Source: Kribbella catacumbae DSM 19601 (lineage in GTDB: Bacteria > Actinomycetota > Actinomycetes > Propionibacteriales > Kribbellaceae). From it: DNA of 64,000 nt. A model generated the notes under the pieces. That model had not been told where the DNA came from. It saw only the letters and a program-made list of their open reading frames with translations, and made no database searches. Shown in pieces: positions 55,106-64,000 of this stretch; within the stretch, counting starts at the first letter, position 1; each line of letters begins with the position of its first letter. The DNA lies in assembly GCF_000372465.1 (NCBI RefSeq), contig NZ_AQUZ01000025.1:66557-130556 (forward strand), in the 5' to 3' direction. The position numbers and the translations under genes were made by a program.

Positions 55106-55193
55106 CGGCACGATGCGAACCGCCCCCAGCTCCACCCGACAGTCAAATCGAGAAGTCATCCGCCAACCAGTTGGACGAAACACAGGAGGAACG

Positions 55194-56873
55194 ATGCGAG
55201 CTCGACGCTCAGTCGCGCTAGCCCTCACGGGCGTGCTCGCGGCAGCCCTAGTGGGTGCCTGCAGTAGCGGGGAAACCAAGAAAGAGGCCGCCGGCTCCGG
55301 CAGCACCGCGACGGTGCTGAACGTGGGCATGCCGAACGGTCCGCAGACGGAGAACCACAACCCGTTCCTCGGCTCTTCGTCGGGTGCCTCGCTGGGGTAC
55401 CGCTGGATGATCTACGAACCGCTGGTGATGATCAACGGCATCAAGCCCACCGAGCCGGGCAAGCCGTGGCTGGCCACCGAGTGGAAGTGGGCCGACAACT
55501 TCACCAAGCTCTCGCTCACCGTCCGAGACGGCGTCAAGTTCTCCGACGGCTCGCCGATGACGGCCGACGACGTGGCCTACTCGTTCCAGCTGCGCAAGGA
55601 CCACGAGGGCCTGAACCAGGACGCCATCCCCTACGGCACGATCACCGTGTCGGGCAACAAGGTCGACCTGACCTTCACCCGGTCCCAGTTCGTCAACCAG
55701 AACAAGGTGCTCACCGTCTTCGTCGTACCGAAGGCGCAGTGGTCCGCGCTCAAGGATCCGACCCAGGACACCTTGAAGAACCCGATCGGCACCGGCCCGT
55801 ACAAGGTGAAGTCGTTCACTCCGCAGACCACCACGCTGGCGGTCCGCGACGCGTACTGGCAGGACCTGCCGAAGGTCAAGGAGCTGCGCTACACGTCGTA
55901 CAACGACAACAACGCGCAGACCACCGCGCTGGCCAACGGCGCCTCGGAGTGGAGCTTCGTCTTCGTCCCGAACGTGAAGGCCGTCTACCAGTCCAAGGAC
56001 GAGAAGAACCACAAGCTGTGGTTCCCGGCGAACCTGGGCATCCACGGGCTGTGGATCAACACCACCCGCAAGCCCTTCGACGACCCGGCTCTGCGGCGCG
56101 CGATGGACAAGGTGATCAACCGCGACGACATCTTCATGCAGGGTGAGGCCGGCTACTTCTACCCGAAGGTCGAGTCCGTCACCGGCATCCCGACCCCGGC
56201 CGGTGAGTCGTTCATCGCCCCGGAGTTCAAGGACAAGTTGCACTCGGTCGACGTCGAAGGTGCCAAGGCCGACCTGGCCGCCGCCGGGTACAAGCTCGAG
56301 GGCAACGTCTTGAAGGACAAGACCGGTAAGCCGGTCACGATCACGCTGACCGACCCGGCCGGCTGGTCCGACTACATCACCGACCTCGAGATCATCAAGG
56401 ACAACCTGTCCACGATCGGGATCAAGGCGACCGTCGACAAGGCCAACCAGGACGCCTGGTTCAAGGCCTTCGACGAGGGCAACTTCGACGCCGGCATGCA
56501 CTGGACCAACGGCGGCGCGACGCCCTACGACATCTACCAGAACATCATGGACGGCAAGATCCTGAAGCCGGTCGGCAAGGGCGGCGTGAGCGGCAACTAC
56601 GGCCGGTTCAACAGCCCGGAGGCGACCAAGGCGCTGGACCAGTACGCCAACGCGACCGACGACGCGACCCGGACCACGGCGCTGAACACGCTGCAGAAGA
56701 TCATGGTCGAGCAGATGCCGGTCATCCCGACCTCGGCGTCCAACGTCGGTGGCCTGTACAGCACCAAGAACTGGACCGGCTGGCCGGACGAGTCGAACCA
56801 GTACGCGCCGGCCCAGCCGACGCAGCAGAACGCACTCCAGATCGTCCTCAGCCTGAAGCCCGCAGGAGCCTAA
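55194..56873 (+). CDS. family 5 (peptide-type) solute-binding lipoprotein, probably for gluco-oligosaccharides
   Basis: 559 residues: a lipoprotein signal peptide with lipobox VGAC (cysteine about 23), then an SBP_bac_5 domain (WADNFTKLSLTVRDGVKFSDGSPMTADDVAYSF, middle part about 100-125). Family 5 proteins normally carry peptides, but some, such as those of Thermotoga glucan importers, bind beta-gluco-oligosaccharides. The gene neighbours (glucanases, LacI, GH1) support that use here. AGGAGGA lies just before ATG 55194. Confidence 0.9.
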   Translation: MRARRSVALALTGVLAAALVGACSSGETKKEAAGSGSTATVLNVGMPNGPQTENHNPFLGSSSGASLGYRWMIYEPLVMINGIKPTEPGKPWLATEWKWADNFTKLSLTVRDGVKFSDGSPMTADDVAYSFQLRKDHEGLNQDAIPYGTITVSGNKVDLTFTRSQFVNQNKVLTVFVVPKAQWSALKDPTQDTLKNPIGTGPYKVKSFTPQTTTLAVRDAYWQDLPKVKELRYTSYNDNNAQTTALANGASEWSFVFVPNVKAVYQSKDEKNHKLWFPANLGIHGLWINTTRKPFDDPALRRAMDKVINRDDIFMQGEAGYFYPKVESVTGIPTPAGESFIAPEFKDKLHSVDVEGAKADLAAAGYKLEGNVLKDKTGKPVTITLTDPAGWSDYITDLEIIKDNLSTIGIKATVDKANQDAWFKAFDEGNFDAGMHWTNGGATPYDIYQNIMDGKILKPVGKGGVSGNYGRFNSPEATKALDQYANATDDATRTTALNTLQKIMVEQMPVIPTSASNVGGLYSTKNWTGWPDESNQYAPAQPTQQNALQIVLSLKPAGA

Positions 56874-56951
56874 GGACACGCCGCGGCCGGGATCCCACCA
56901 CCTGGGGATCCCGGCCGCGGTGCCGCGATCACACAAGGAGTTCGAAACGTC

Positions 56952-58019
56952 ATGACGGCGACCGAGACAGAACCGGTGACCACGGGCGACGTGGTCCTCG
57001 AGGCCGACGGCCTCACCAAACACTTCCCCGTACGGCGGGGTCTGCGCGACCTGTTCAGCAAGGAGCGCAAGGCGGTCCACGCGGTGGACGACATCCAGCT
57101 GACGCTTCGCCGGGGCCGGGTCACCGCGCTCGTCGGCGAATCCGGCTCGGGCAAGTCCACCGTGGCGCGACTGCTGGCACAGCTGTACTCCCGCACCGAC
57201 GGCGACATCCGGCTGCACGGCAAGTCGATCACTGTGCACGGCGGGCGCAAGTTCCGGGCGTACTGCCGCCAGGTGCAGATGATCTTCCAGGACCCGTTCG
57301 CCTCGCTGAACCCGGTCCACACCGTCCGGTACCACCTGACCCGGGCGCTGAAGATCCACGGCCGGGCCGGCAAGAACTCCGCCGAGCTGGAGCAGAACCT
57401 CAACGCCCTGCTGCTGCGCGTGCAGCTCACCCCGCCCGAGCGCTACCTGGACAAGTTCCCGCACGAACTGTCCGGCGGCCAGCGCCAGCGGGTCTCGATC
57501 GCCCGCGCGCTCGGCGCCGACCCGGAGGCGCTGCTGGCCGACGAGCCGGTCTCGATGCTCGACGTCTCCATCCGGCTCGGCGTCCTGAACTTACTTCGTG
57601 ACTTGAAAGAACGCCTGAACCTGGCCATCCTCTACATCACCCACGACATCGCCTCGGCCCGGTACTTCGCCGACGAGACCCTGGTGATGTACGCCGGTCG
57701 CATGGTCGAGGGCGGCGATTCCGAGACCGTCACCCAGCACCCCGCGCATCCGTACACCCGGCTGCTCATCGAGAGCGCGCCCGATCCCGACCGGCTCGAC
57801 CGCGTCGGCGATGCGAAGGACGCTCCTGAGGACCAGGCCGGCGGTGAGCCGCCGAGCCTGATCGCGCCACCGACCGGTTGCCGGTTCCACCCGCGCTGCA
57901 TCCACGCGATGCCCAAGTGCTCCACCGAACTGCCGCCGCGCTTCGAACTGCCGGTCATCTCCGGCGAGGGCGAACACTGGGCCGCTTGCTGGCTCTACGA
58001 GGAAGGGGCCGCGAAGTGA
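56952..58019 (+). CDS. ABC transporter ATP-binding protein (DppF/OppF type)
   Basis: 355 residues with Walker A GESGSGKST, signature LSGGQRQRVSIARALG (about 174), Walker B ALLADEPVSMLD, an H-loop ITHD and a C-terminal Fe-S-like cysteine region (CRFHPRCIHAMPKC). It energises the two permeases downstream together with the DppD-type ATPase. The following permease overlaps by 4 bp (GTGA). An odd point: the ATPase lies between the binding protein and the permeases rather than at the end. Confidence 0.95.
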   Translation: MTATETEPVTTGDVVLEADGLTKHFPVRRGLRDLFSKERKAVHAVDDIQLTLRRGRVTALVGESGSGKSTVARLLAQLYSRTDGDIRLHGKSITVHGGRKFRAYCRQVQMIFQDPFASLNPVHTVRYHLTRALKIHGRAGKNSAELEQNLNALLLRVQLTPPERYLDKFPHELSGGQRQRVSIARALGADPEALLADEPVSMLDVSIRLGVLNLLRDLKERLNLAILYITHDIASARYFADETLVMYAGRMVEGGDSETVTQHPAHPYTRLLIESAPDPDRLDRVGDAKDAPEDQAGGEPPSLIAPPTGCRFHPRCIHAMPKCSTELPPRFELPVISGEGEHWAACWLYEEGAAK

Positions 58020-58996
58020 AGTTCCTGCTGCAGCGGATCGCGTTCTACCTGTTCACCGCGTGGGCCGCGATCACGATCAACTTCTTCATCCCGCGATTCA
58101 TCCCGGGCGACCCGGTCACCTCGCTGATCAACAAGTTCCAGGGCCAGATGAGCACCGAGGCGATCCAGTCGCTGTACGTGCTGTTCGGTCTGGACAAGAA
58201 CGCGAGCATGTGGAGCCAGTACATCGACTACTGGGGACAGATCTTCCGCGGCGACCTCGGGCTGTCGTTCACCTTCTTCCCCACCCCGGTCTCGGAGATC
58301 CTCGGCCAGAGCCTGCCGTGGACGATCGCCCTGGTCGGCATCACCACCTTCGCCAGCTTCATGATCGGTACGTCGCTCGGCGTCCTGGCCGGCTGGCGGC
58401 GCGGCTCCTGGCTCGACGGGTTGTTGCCCGTGACAACCTTCCTGTCGTCGATCCCGTACTTCTGGCTCGGCCTGCTCGCGATCACCCTGCTCGCCGGCTC
58501 GGACAGCTTCTTCCCTTCCTCGGGTGGTTACGAGCCCGGCCTGGTGCCGTCCTGGAACGGTGAGTTCATCGGCAGCGCGGTCCAGCACAGCTTGCTGCCG
58601 GCAATCACCATCCTGATCTCGTCGGTGAGCGGCTGGATCCTCAGCATGCGCAACATGATGGTTACCGTCGCGTCAGAGGACTACATCACCGTCGCGCACG
58701 CGAAGGGCCTGAGCGAGCGCCGCGTGATGGTCAGCTACGCCGCCCGCAACGCGCTGCTGCCGAACGTGTCCGGGTTCGCCCTGTCGCTCGGCTTCATCGT
58801 CGGCGGCACCCTGCTGGTGGAGATCGTCTTCTCCTACCCCGGCATCGGCTACAACCTGTTCCAGGCCGTCGGCTCCAAGGACTACCCGTTGATGCAAGGC
58901 GTGTTCCTGGTCATCACGATGTCGGTCCTGATCGCCAACCTGATCGCGGATGTCGCGTACCTGCTGCTCGATCCCCGCACCCGCAAGGAGGGCTGA
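58016..58996 (+). CDS. ABC transporter permease (DppB type)
   Basis: 326 residues with six membrane segments; FIPGDPVTSLINKF near the start (about 24) and the EAA-type segment AHAKGLSERRVMVSYAARNALLPN (first part about 228). GTG 58016 overlaps the ATPase stop, which decides it over longer frames. It forms the channel with the DppC-type permease, 3 bp downstream. Confidence 0.94.
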   Translation: MKFLLQRIAFYLFTAWAAITINFFIPRFIPGDPVTSLINKFQGQMSTEAIQSLYVLFGLDKNASMWSQYIDYWGQIFRGDLGLSFTFFPTPVSEILGQSLPWTIALVGITTFASFMIGTSLGVLAGWRRGSWLDGLLPVTTFLSSIPYFWLGLLAITLLAGSDSFFPSSGGYEPGLVPSWNGEFIGSAVQHSLLPAITILISSVSGWILSMRNMMVTVASEDYITVAHAKGLSERRVMVSYAARNALLPNVSGFALSLGFIVGGTLLVEIVFSYPGIGYNLFQAVGSKDYPLMQGVFLVITMSVLIANLIADVAYLLLDPRTRKEG

Positions 58997-58999
58997 CCG

Positions 59000-60046
<1,047 letters not shown>

Positions 60047-60059
60047 GGAGTTGGATCGT

Positions 60060-61064
<1,005 letters not shown>

Positions 61065-61094
61065 TCTCCCACCACCAAACCACGAAGGGAGCCA

Positions 61095-61126
61095 GTACGG
61101 CGCTCGCCCACCGGCGGGCGCCGTAC
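61095..61126 (+). promoter_or_regulatory. hairpin between a Shine-Dalgarno-like sequence and the GH1 start
   Basis: GTACGGCGC and its complement flank CGCC/GGCG: 61095-61108 pairs with 61113-61126 (one T-G). AAGGGAG (61085-61091) is just upstream and the GH1 ATG is at 61135, with no closer ribosome-binding site. The stem might bring them together or act as an intercistronic barrier. Confidence 0.45.
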
Positions 61127-61134
61127 ACACGCCT

Positions 61135-62559
61135 ATGAACACCACCGCTGTTCCCACCTCCGCAGTGTTCACCGCGCCGGCGGCCGAGCAGGAGCTGATC
61201 TCCAGCCTGCCGCCCGGTTTCCGCTGGGGCGTCGCGACCTCGGCGTACCAGATCGAGGGCGCTGTCGACGTCGGCGGCCGGACCCCGTCGATCTGGGACA
61301 CCTTCTGCCGGGTCCCCGGTGCGATCGACAACGGTGACACCGGCGACATCGCCTGCGAGCACTACACCCGGATGCCCGCTGACGTTGCCTTGATCAAGGA
61401 ACTCGGTCTGGACACGTACCGGTTCTCGGTCTCCTGGTCGCGCGTCCAGCCGCACGGCAAAGGCGCGGTGAACCCGGCCGGGATCGCCTTCTACGACCGG
61501 CTCGTCGACGAACTCCTTGCCCAGGGCATCGACCCATGGGTGACGCTGTACCACTGGGATCTGCCCCAGGAGCTCGAAGACGCCGGGGGCTGGCCGGTGC
61601 GCGATACGGCGTACCGGTTCGCGGACTACTCGATGCTGGTGTTCGACGCGTTGAGCGACCGGGTGGACACCTGGACGACGCTCAACGAGCCGTGGTGCTC
61701 GGCGATGCTCGGTTACGCGTACGGCGCGCATGCGCCCGGGCGGAAGGAGTATCCGGCGGCAGTCGCGGCGGTGCATCACCTGCTGCTCGGTCACGGTCTC
61801 GCCACCGAACGGATGCGCGAGGCGGCACCCCGCAAACTCGACATCGGGATCACGTTGAACGCGGCAACGGCGTACCCGGCCAGTGACGCGGAGCCGGATC
61901 TCGAGGCGGCTCGTCGCGCCGACGGGATGGGCGCCCGGCTTTACCTGGACCCGCTGGTCCACGGCCGCTACCCGGCCGACGTACTCGCCGATCTTGCTGC
62001 TGAAGGTATCGAAATCCCTGTCCAGGAAGGCGATCTGGCGACCATCTCGGCGCCGATCGATGTCCTGGGCATCAATTACTACTTCAGCCAGAAGTTCACC
62101 GGCTTCGACGAGGCCGGCCGGACCGTCGGCGACGACGGTCACCAGATCAGCCGGACGCTACCGTTGAACAAGCCGCGCACGGCCATGGACTGGGAGATCG
62201 TCCCGGAGGGTTTCACCGACCTGCTCGTCCGGATCAGCAAGGACTACCCCGGCCTCCCGATGGTCATCACCGAGAACGGCTCCGCCTTCGACGACACCGC
62301 CGACGAAAACGGCTACGTCGCCGACGAGGGCCGTACGGCGTACTTCGCGTCGCACCTGGCCGCGGTCGCCGAGGCGATCAAACAAGGAGCCGACATCCGC
62401 GGCTACCTGGCCTGGTCCCTGCTCGACAACTTCGAATGGGCCTACGGCTACGAAAAGCGCTTCGGCATCGTCCGCGTCGACTACGAAACCCAAGCCCGCA
62501 TCCCCAAACAAAGCGCCCTCTACCTGAAAGACGTCGCCCAGCAACATCGCAACCGCTAG
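61135..62559 (+). CDS. GH1 beta-glucosidase (glucan locus, second)
   Basis: 474 residues, no signal peptide. The acid/base is in TLNEPWCSAM (about 183) and the nucleophile in VITENGSAF (about 378). It is the last gene of the importer operon and so should cleave the imported gluco-oligosaccharide. The N-terminal 25 residues are a variable extension, then WGVATSAYQIEGAV. The start ATG 61135 is the only ATG nearby, but the ribosome-binding site is uncertain. Confidence 0.94.
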   Translation: MNTTAVPTSAVFTAPAAEQELISSLPPGFRWGVATSAYQIEGAVDVGGRTPSIWDTFCRVPGAIDNGDTGDIACEHYTRMPADVALIKELGLDTYRFSVSWSRVQPHGKGAVNPAGIAFYDRLVDELLAQGIDPWVTLYHWDLPQELEDAGGWPVRDTAYRFADYSMLVFDALSDRVDTWTTLNEPWCSAMLGYAYGAHAPGRKEYPAAVAAVHHLLLGHGLATERMREAAPRKLDIGITLNAATAYPASDAEPDLEAARRADGMGARLYLDPLVHGRYPADVLADLAAEGIEIPVQEGDLATISAPIDVLGINYYFSQKFTGFDEAGRTVGDDGHQISRTLPLNKPRTAMDWEIVPEGFTDLLVRISKDYPGLPMVITENGSAFDDTADENGYVADEGRTAYFASHLAAVAEAIKQGADIRGYLAWSLLDNFEWAYGYEKRFGIVRVDYETQARIPKQSALYLKDVAQQHRNR

Positions 62560-62614
62560 CCCGTACTACGGTCGCCGACGCGGCCGCCTTCTGTTGCTCC
62601 TATGTCGCTCCCGC

Positions 62615-62649
62615 GGAGCCCGCTCCCACCCACCCGGGACGCGGGCTCC
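62615..62649 (+). terminator. hairpin downstream of the importer operon
   Basis: GGAGCCCGC (62615-62623) pairs perfectly with GCGGGCTCC (62641-62649). No T-run follows. It is placed where the importer-GH1 transcript would end. Confidence 0.45.
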
Positions 62650-62728
62650 TGCGTCGCCCGCTGCAGGAAGGCCGGCGCGTCGTCAGACAATGCGGTACTC
62701 CTCCGAGCGCTCATGCGATCATCCACTC

Positions 62729-63581
62729 GTGTCCGGCAACCTCTCGCCAGCTGCGGTGAAGGCGTTGCGCTACGTCGCTGGTGTCTCGTCAGGTGTTCCG
62801 ATCGACCCGACGCTGCGGGTGACGCTGAACTTCCACCCCGATCGAGGGCAGATCCTCGACGCACTGGCCGAAAGCGGTTCGTACCTGTCCCAGTTCTCCA
62901 CCGGCACAAGCAACGGCGGATTGACCGCGCGCCCTGGTGGAGACCGTTGGCGCTGGGAGAGCAGGATATTCGGCGGCGCCTACGACGACGCTCCCGCCGC
63001 CATCCGGCCTACGGAGCCTTGAACTTCCGCCACAAACCTGTCGGCGCCGCGCCACGCTTCGGCTCGGCCCATCTCAGGTTGACTGCTGGCGTCCTGCCAC
63101 GGACGACCTTCTGCTACCCCGACAGCCATCGCTAGCCGGCGAACTTCGGAGTCGCGGCGGGGATGTCGCTGATCGAGCTGGCCGAGTCCGACGAGCAGGA
63201 CGACCTGGACGACTACGTCGAGGCGCAGGTACACGAACCGGTGCATCTGGACCGCGACGTCGAGGCATTGGTGCTTGACTCGAGCTACCGGGGTACGGCG
63301 GTCGAGCTCGCGGCCGGACGGCTGCCTGCCCTGTTGAGTGGCATCGCGGCTTCCGGTTGAGCGTCGGCGAGCTTCGGCGGCATCCGGAGTACAGAGGTCA
63401 GCAGTACGTCGATCTCGGGGTCGCGGTTGCGGTTGCGGTTGCGGTTGCGGTTGCGGTTGCGGTTGCGGTGAACGGATGGCTGACACCGAGGGTGATCGGC
63501 GATGCGGTGGCTCTTGGCAGGTACGACGATCAGGACCTCAAGCGAGTCTGGCACTATCTGGCGCGCTTCGGTGTCAGGTAG
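62729..63581 (+). pseudogene. DUF3626 family gene with frameshifts and an internal stop
   Basis: Three pieces together read as one DUF3626-like protein. Frame 1 (62729 on) gives LNFHPDRGQILDALAESGSY and DRWRWESRIFGGAYDDAP; after a shift near 63010 the chain continues as AYGALNFRHKPVGAAPRFGSAHLRLT up to an in-frame TAG at 63133-63135, then resumes with DDLDDYVEAQVHEPVHLDRD; after another shift near 63330 it ends with YRGQQYVDLG ... WLTPRVIGDAVALGRYDDQDLKRVWHYLARFG. A hexamer microsatellite lies in the last piece. The family's function is unknown. The start is GTG 62729. Confidence 0.8.
63423..63469 (+). repeat. seven tandem copies of the hexamer GCGGTT
   Basis: Seven perfect copies occupy 63423-63464, with a partial one after. 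In the residual reading frame it codes an alternating Val-Ala run inside the decayed DUF3626 gene. Confidence 0.9.
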
Positions 63582-64000
63582 TCCGTTGTGGGTTGCTTGG
63601 CACCGTCGGCCCAGGGGTCGAAGGTTGCGGCTTGTTCGGGGGTGATCCAGGGGACGTCGCCTGAATGCGGCCGGGGCCGGGTTGGTGTGAGGGATGCGTC
63701 GTCGATGGTGGGCCGTGGTGCGCAGGTATCGGTGTCGGTCGGCGTGGATGTCGTGGTGGGAGTGGGCGTGGTGCGGGTGTCAGCGGGTGTGGATGCGGAT
63801 GCCGTGGGGCTGGTGCGGGTATCAGCGTCCGTCGCCGCGGGGTGTGCGGGGGCGGTGGTGCTGGGTGGGGTGGGTTGTCGGGTACTGCGGGGTGGTGGGT
63901 CGGCCCAGGTGGGGCGGGTGACGTGGACCTGGTTGTCGATGGTCTGGATGGTCCAGTGGCCGTCGTGCAATGCGGTGTGATGGACGCGGCACAACAAGAC
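63554..64000 (-). CDS. HNH endonuclease, C-terminal part (5' end beyond the window)
   Basis: 149 codons are visible. The start of the visible part, LLCRVHHTALHDGHWTIQ, is the final CxxHH...H strand-helix of the actinobacterial DUF222/HNH endonucleases. A long Thr/Pro/Asp/Ala-rich tail (about 70 residues, including STPTDTDT and PTPTTTSTPTD) precedes a short charged end. The DUF222 part and most of the HNH site lie outside the right edge. It converges with and overlaps by 28 bp the decayed DUF3626 gene. Confidence 0.85.
   Translation of the reverse strand, partial: VLLCRVHHTALHDGHWTIQTIDNQVHVTRPTWADPPPRSTRQPTPPSTTAPAHPAATDADTRTSPTASASTPADTRTTPTPTTTSTPTDTDTCAPRPTIDDASLTPTRPRPHSGDVPWITPEQAATFDPWADGAKQPTTDYLTPKRAR

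Noticed and set aside
55248..57464. Very long open frame (738 codons) on the minus strand
   Set aside because: It lies antisense to the binding protein and ATPase genes, is Arg/Val/Leu-rich, and shows no domain; high GC with third-position bias gives such shadow frames.
62560..64000. Mobile element or integration site at the right end
   Set aside because: A decayed gene and an HNH gene are present, but no integrase, transposase, tRNA or flanking direct repeat was seen.

Overview
The window is high-GC actinobacterial DNA. Domain styles, many leaderless-looking starts (TAnnnT about 7 nt before ATG) and densely packed operons with 4-bp ATGA/GTGA overlaps suggest a soil Nocardioidaceae/Kribbella-like organism. 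The genus is an inference from overall style, not from a marker gene. No rRNA, tRNA, CRISPR array, insertion sequence or prophage was seen.

Layout. 1-4 kb: a cut-off SOS-response peptidase, a degenerate GGDEF protein, and an ECF sigma factor fused to its own zinc-finger anti-sigma, membrane and extracellular parts. 4-12 kb: a repeat-rich intergenic region, a translational T-box leader controlling an archaeal-type AspRS followed by a small-molecule kinase-like gene, then an M20 peptidase, DsbA-like oxidoreductase, DoxX, aroA and rsgA. 12-24 kb: mostly housekeeping and single genes (DUF2231, hisN, SAM methyltransferase, MFS exporter, CBS protein, two DUF4190 proteins, serine hydrolase, secreted subtilisin, an M16 peptidase pair, an SGNH-DUF1398 fusion). 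24-38 kb: a sugar ABC importer, a TetR/ABC-2 membrane protein pair, a MacB-type ABC exporter, FMN reductase, DedA, a two-component system, and MarR and ArsR regulators.

38-44 kb is a cello-oligosaccharide operon (cebE-cebF-cebG-beta-glucosidase-cebR) preceded by two CebR-type palindromes. 44-47 kb holds small single genes. 47-62.6 kb looks like one beta-glucan utilisation locus: secreted GH30 and GH16 glucanases (both with CBM13) diverge from a shared LacI-type operator, followed by a GH1, ROK and LacI regulators, and a peptide-family ABC importer with another GH1 at the end. The same operator type lies before the importer, so extracellular depolymerisation, oligosaccharide import and intracellular hydrolysis are probably co-regulated. 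The right end (62.7-64 kb) holds a decayed DUF3626 gene and the end of an HNH endonuclease.

The most unusual items are the T-box with a C at its discriminator-pairing position (fits tRNA-Asp/Asn) before AspRS plus a kinase, a family of about 100-bp inverted-repeat intergenic elements (three copies here), a response regulator whose receiver carries a microsatellite-encoded insertion, and a transporter gene whose 3' end, stop codon included, is present three times in tandem.
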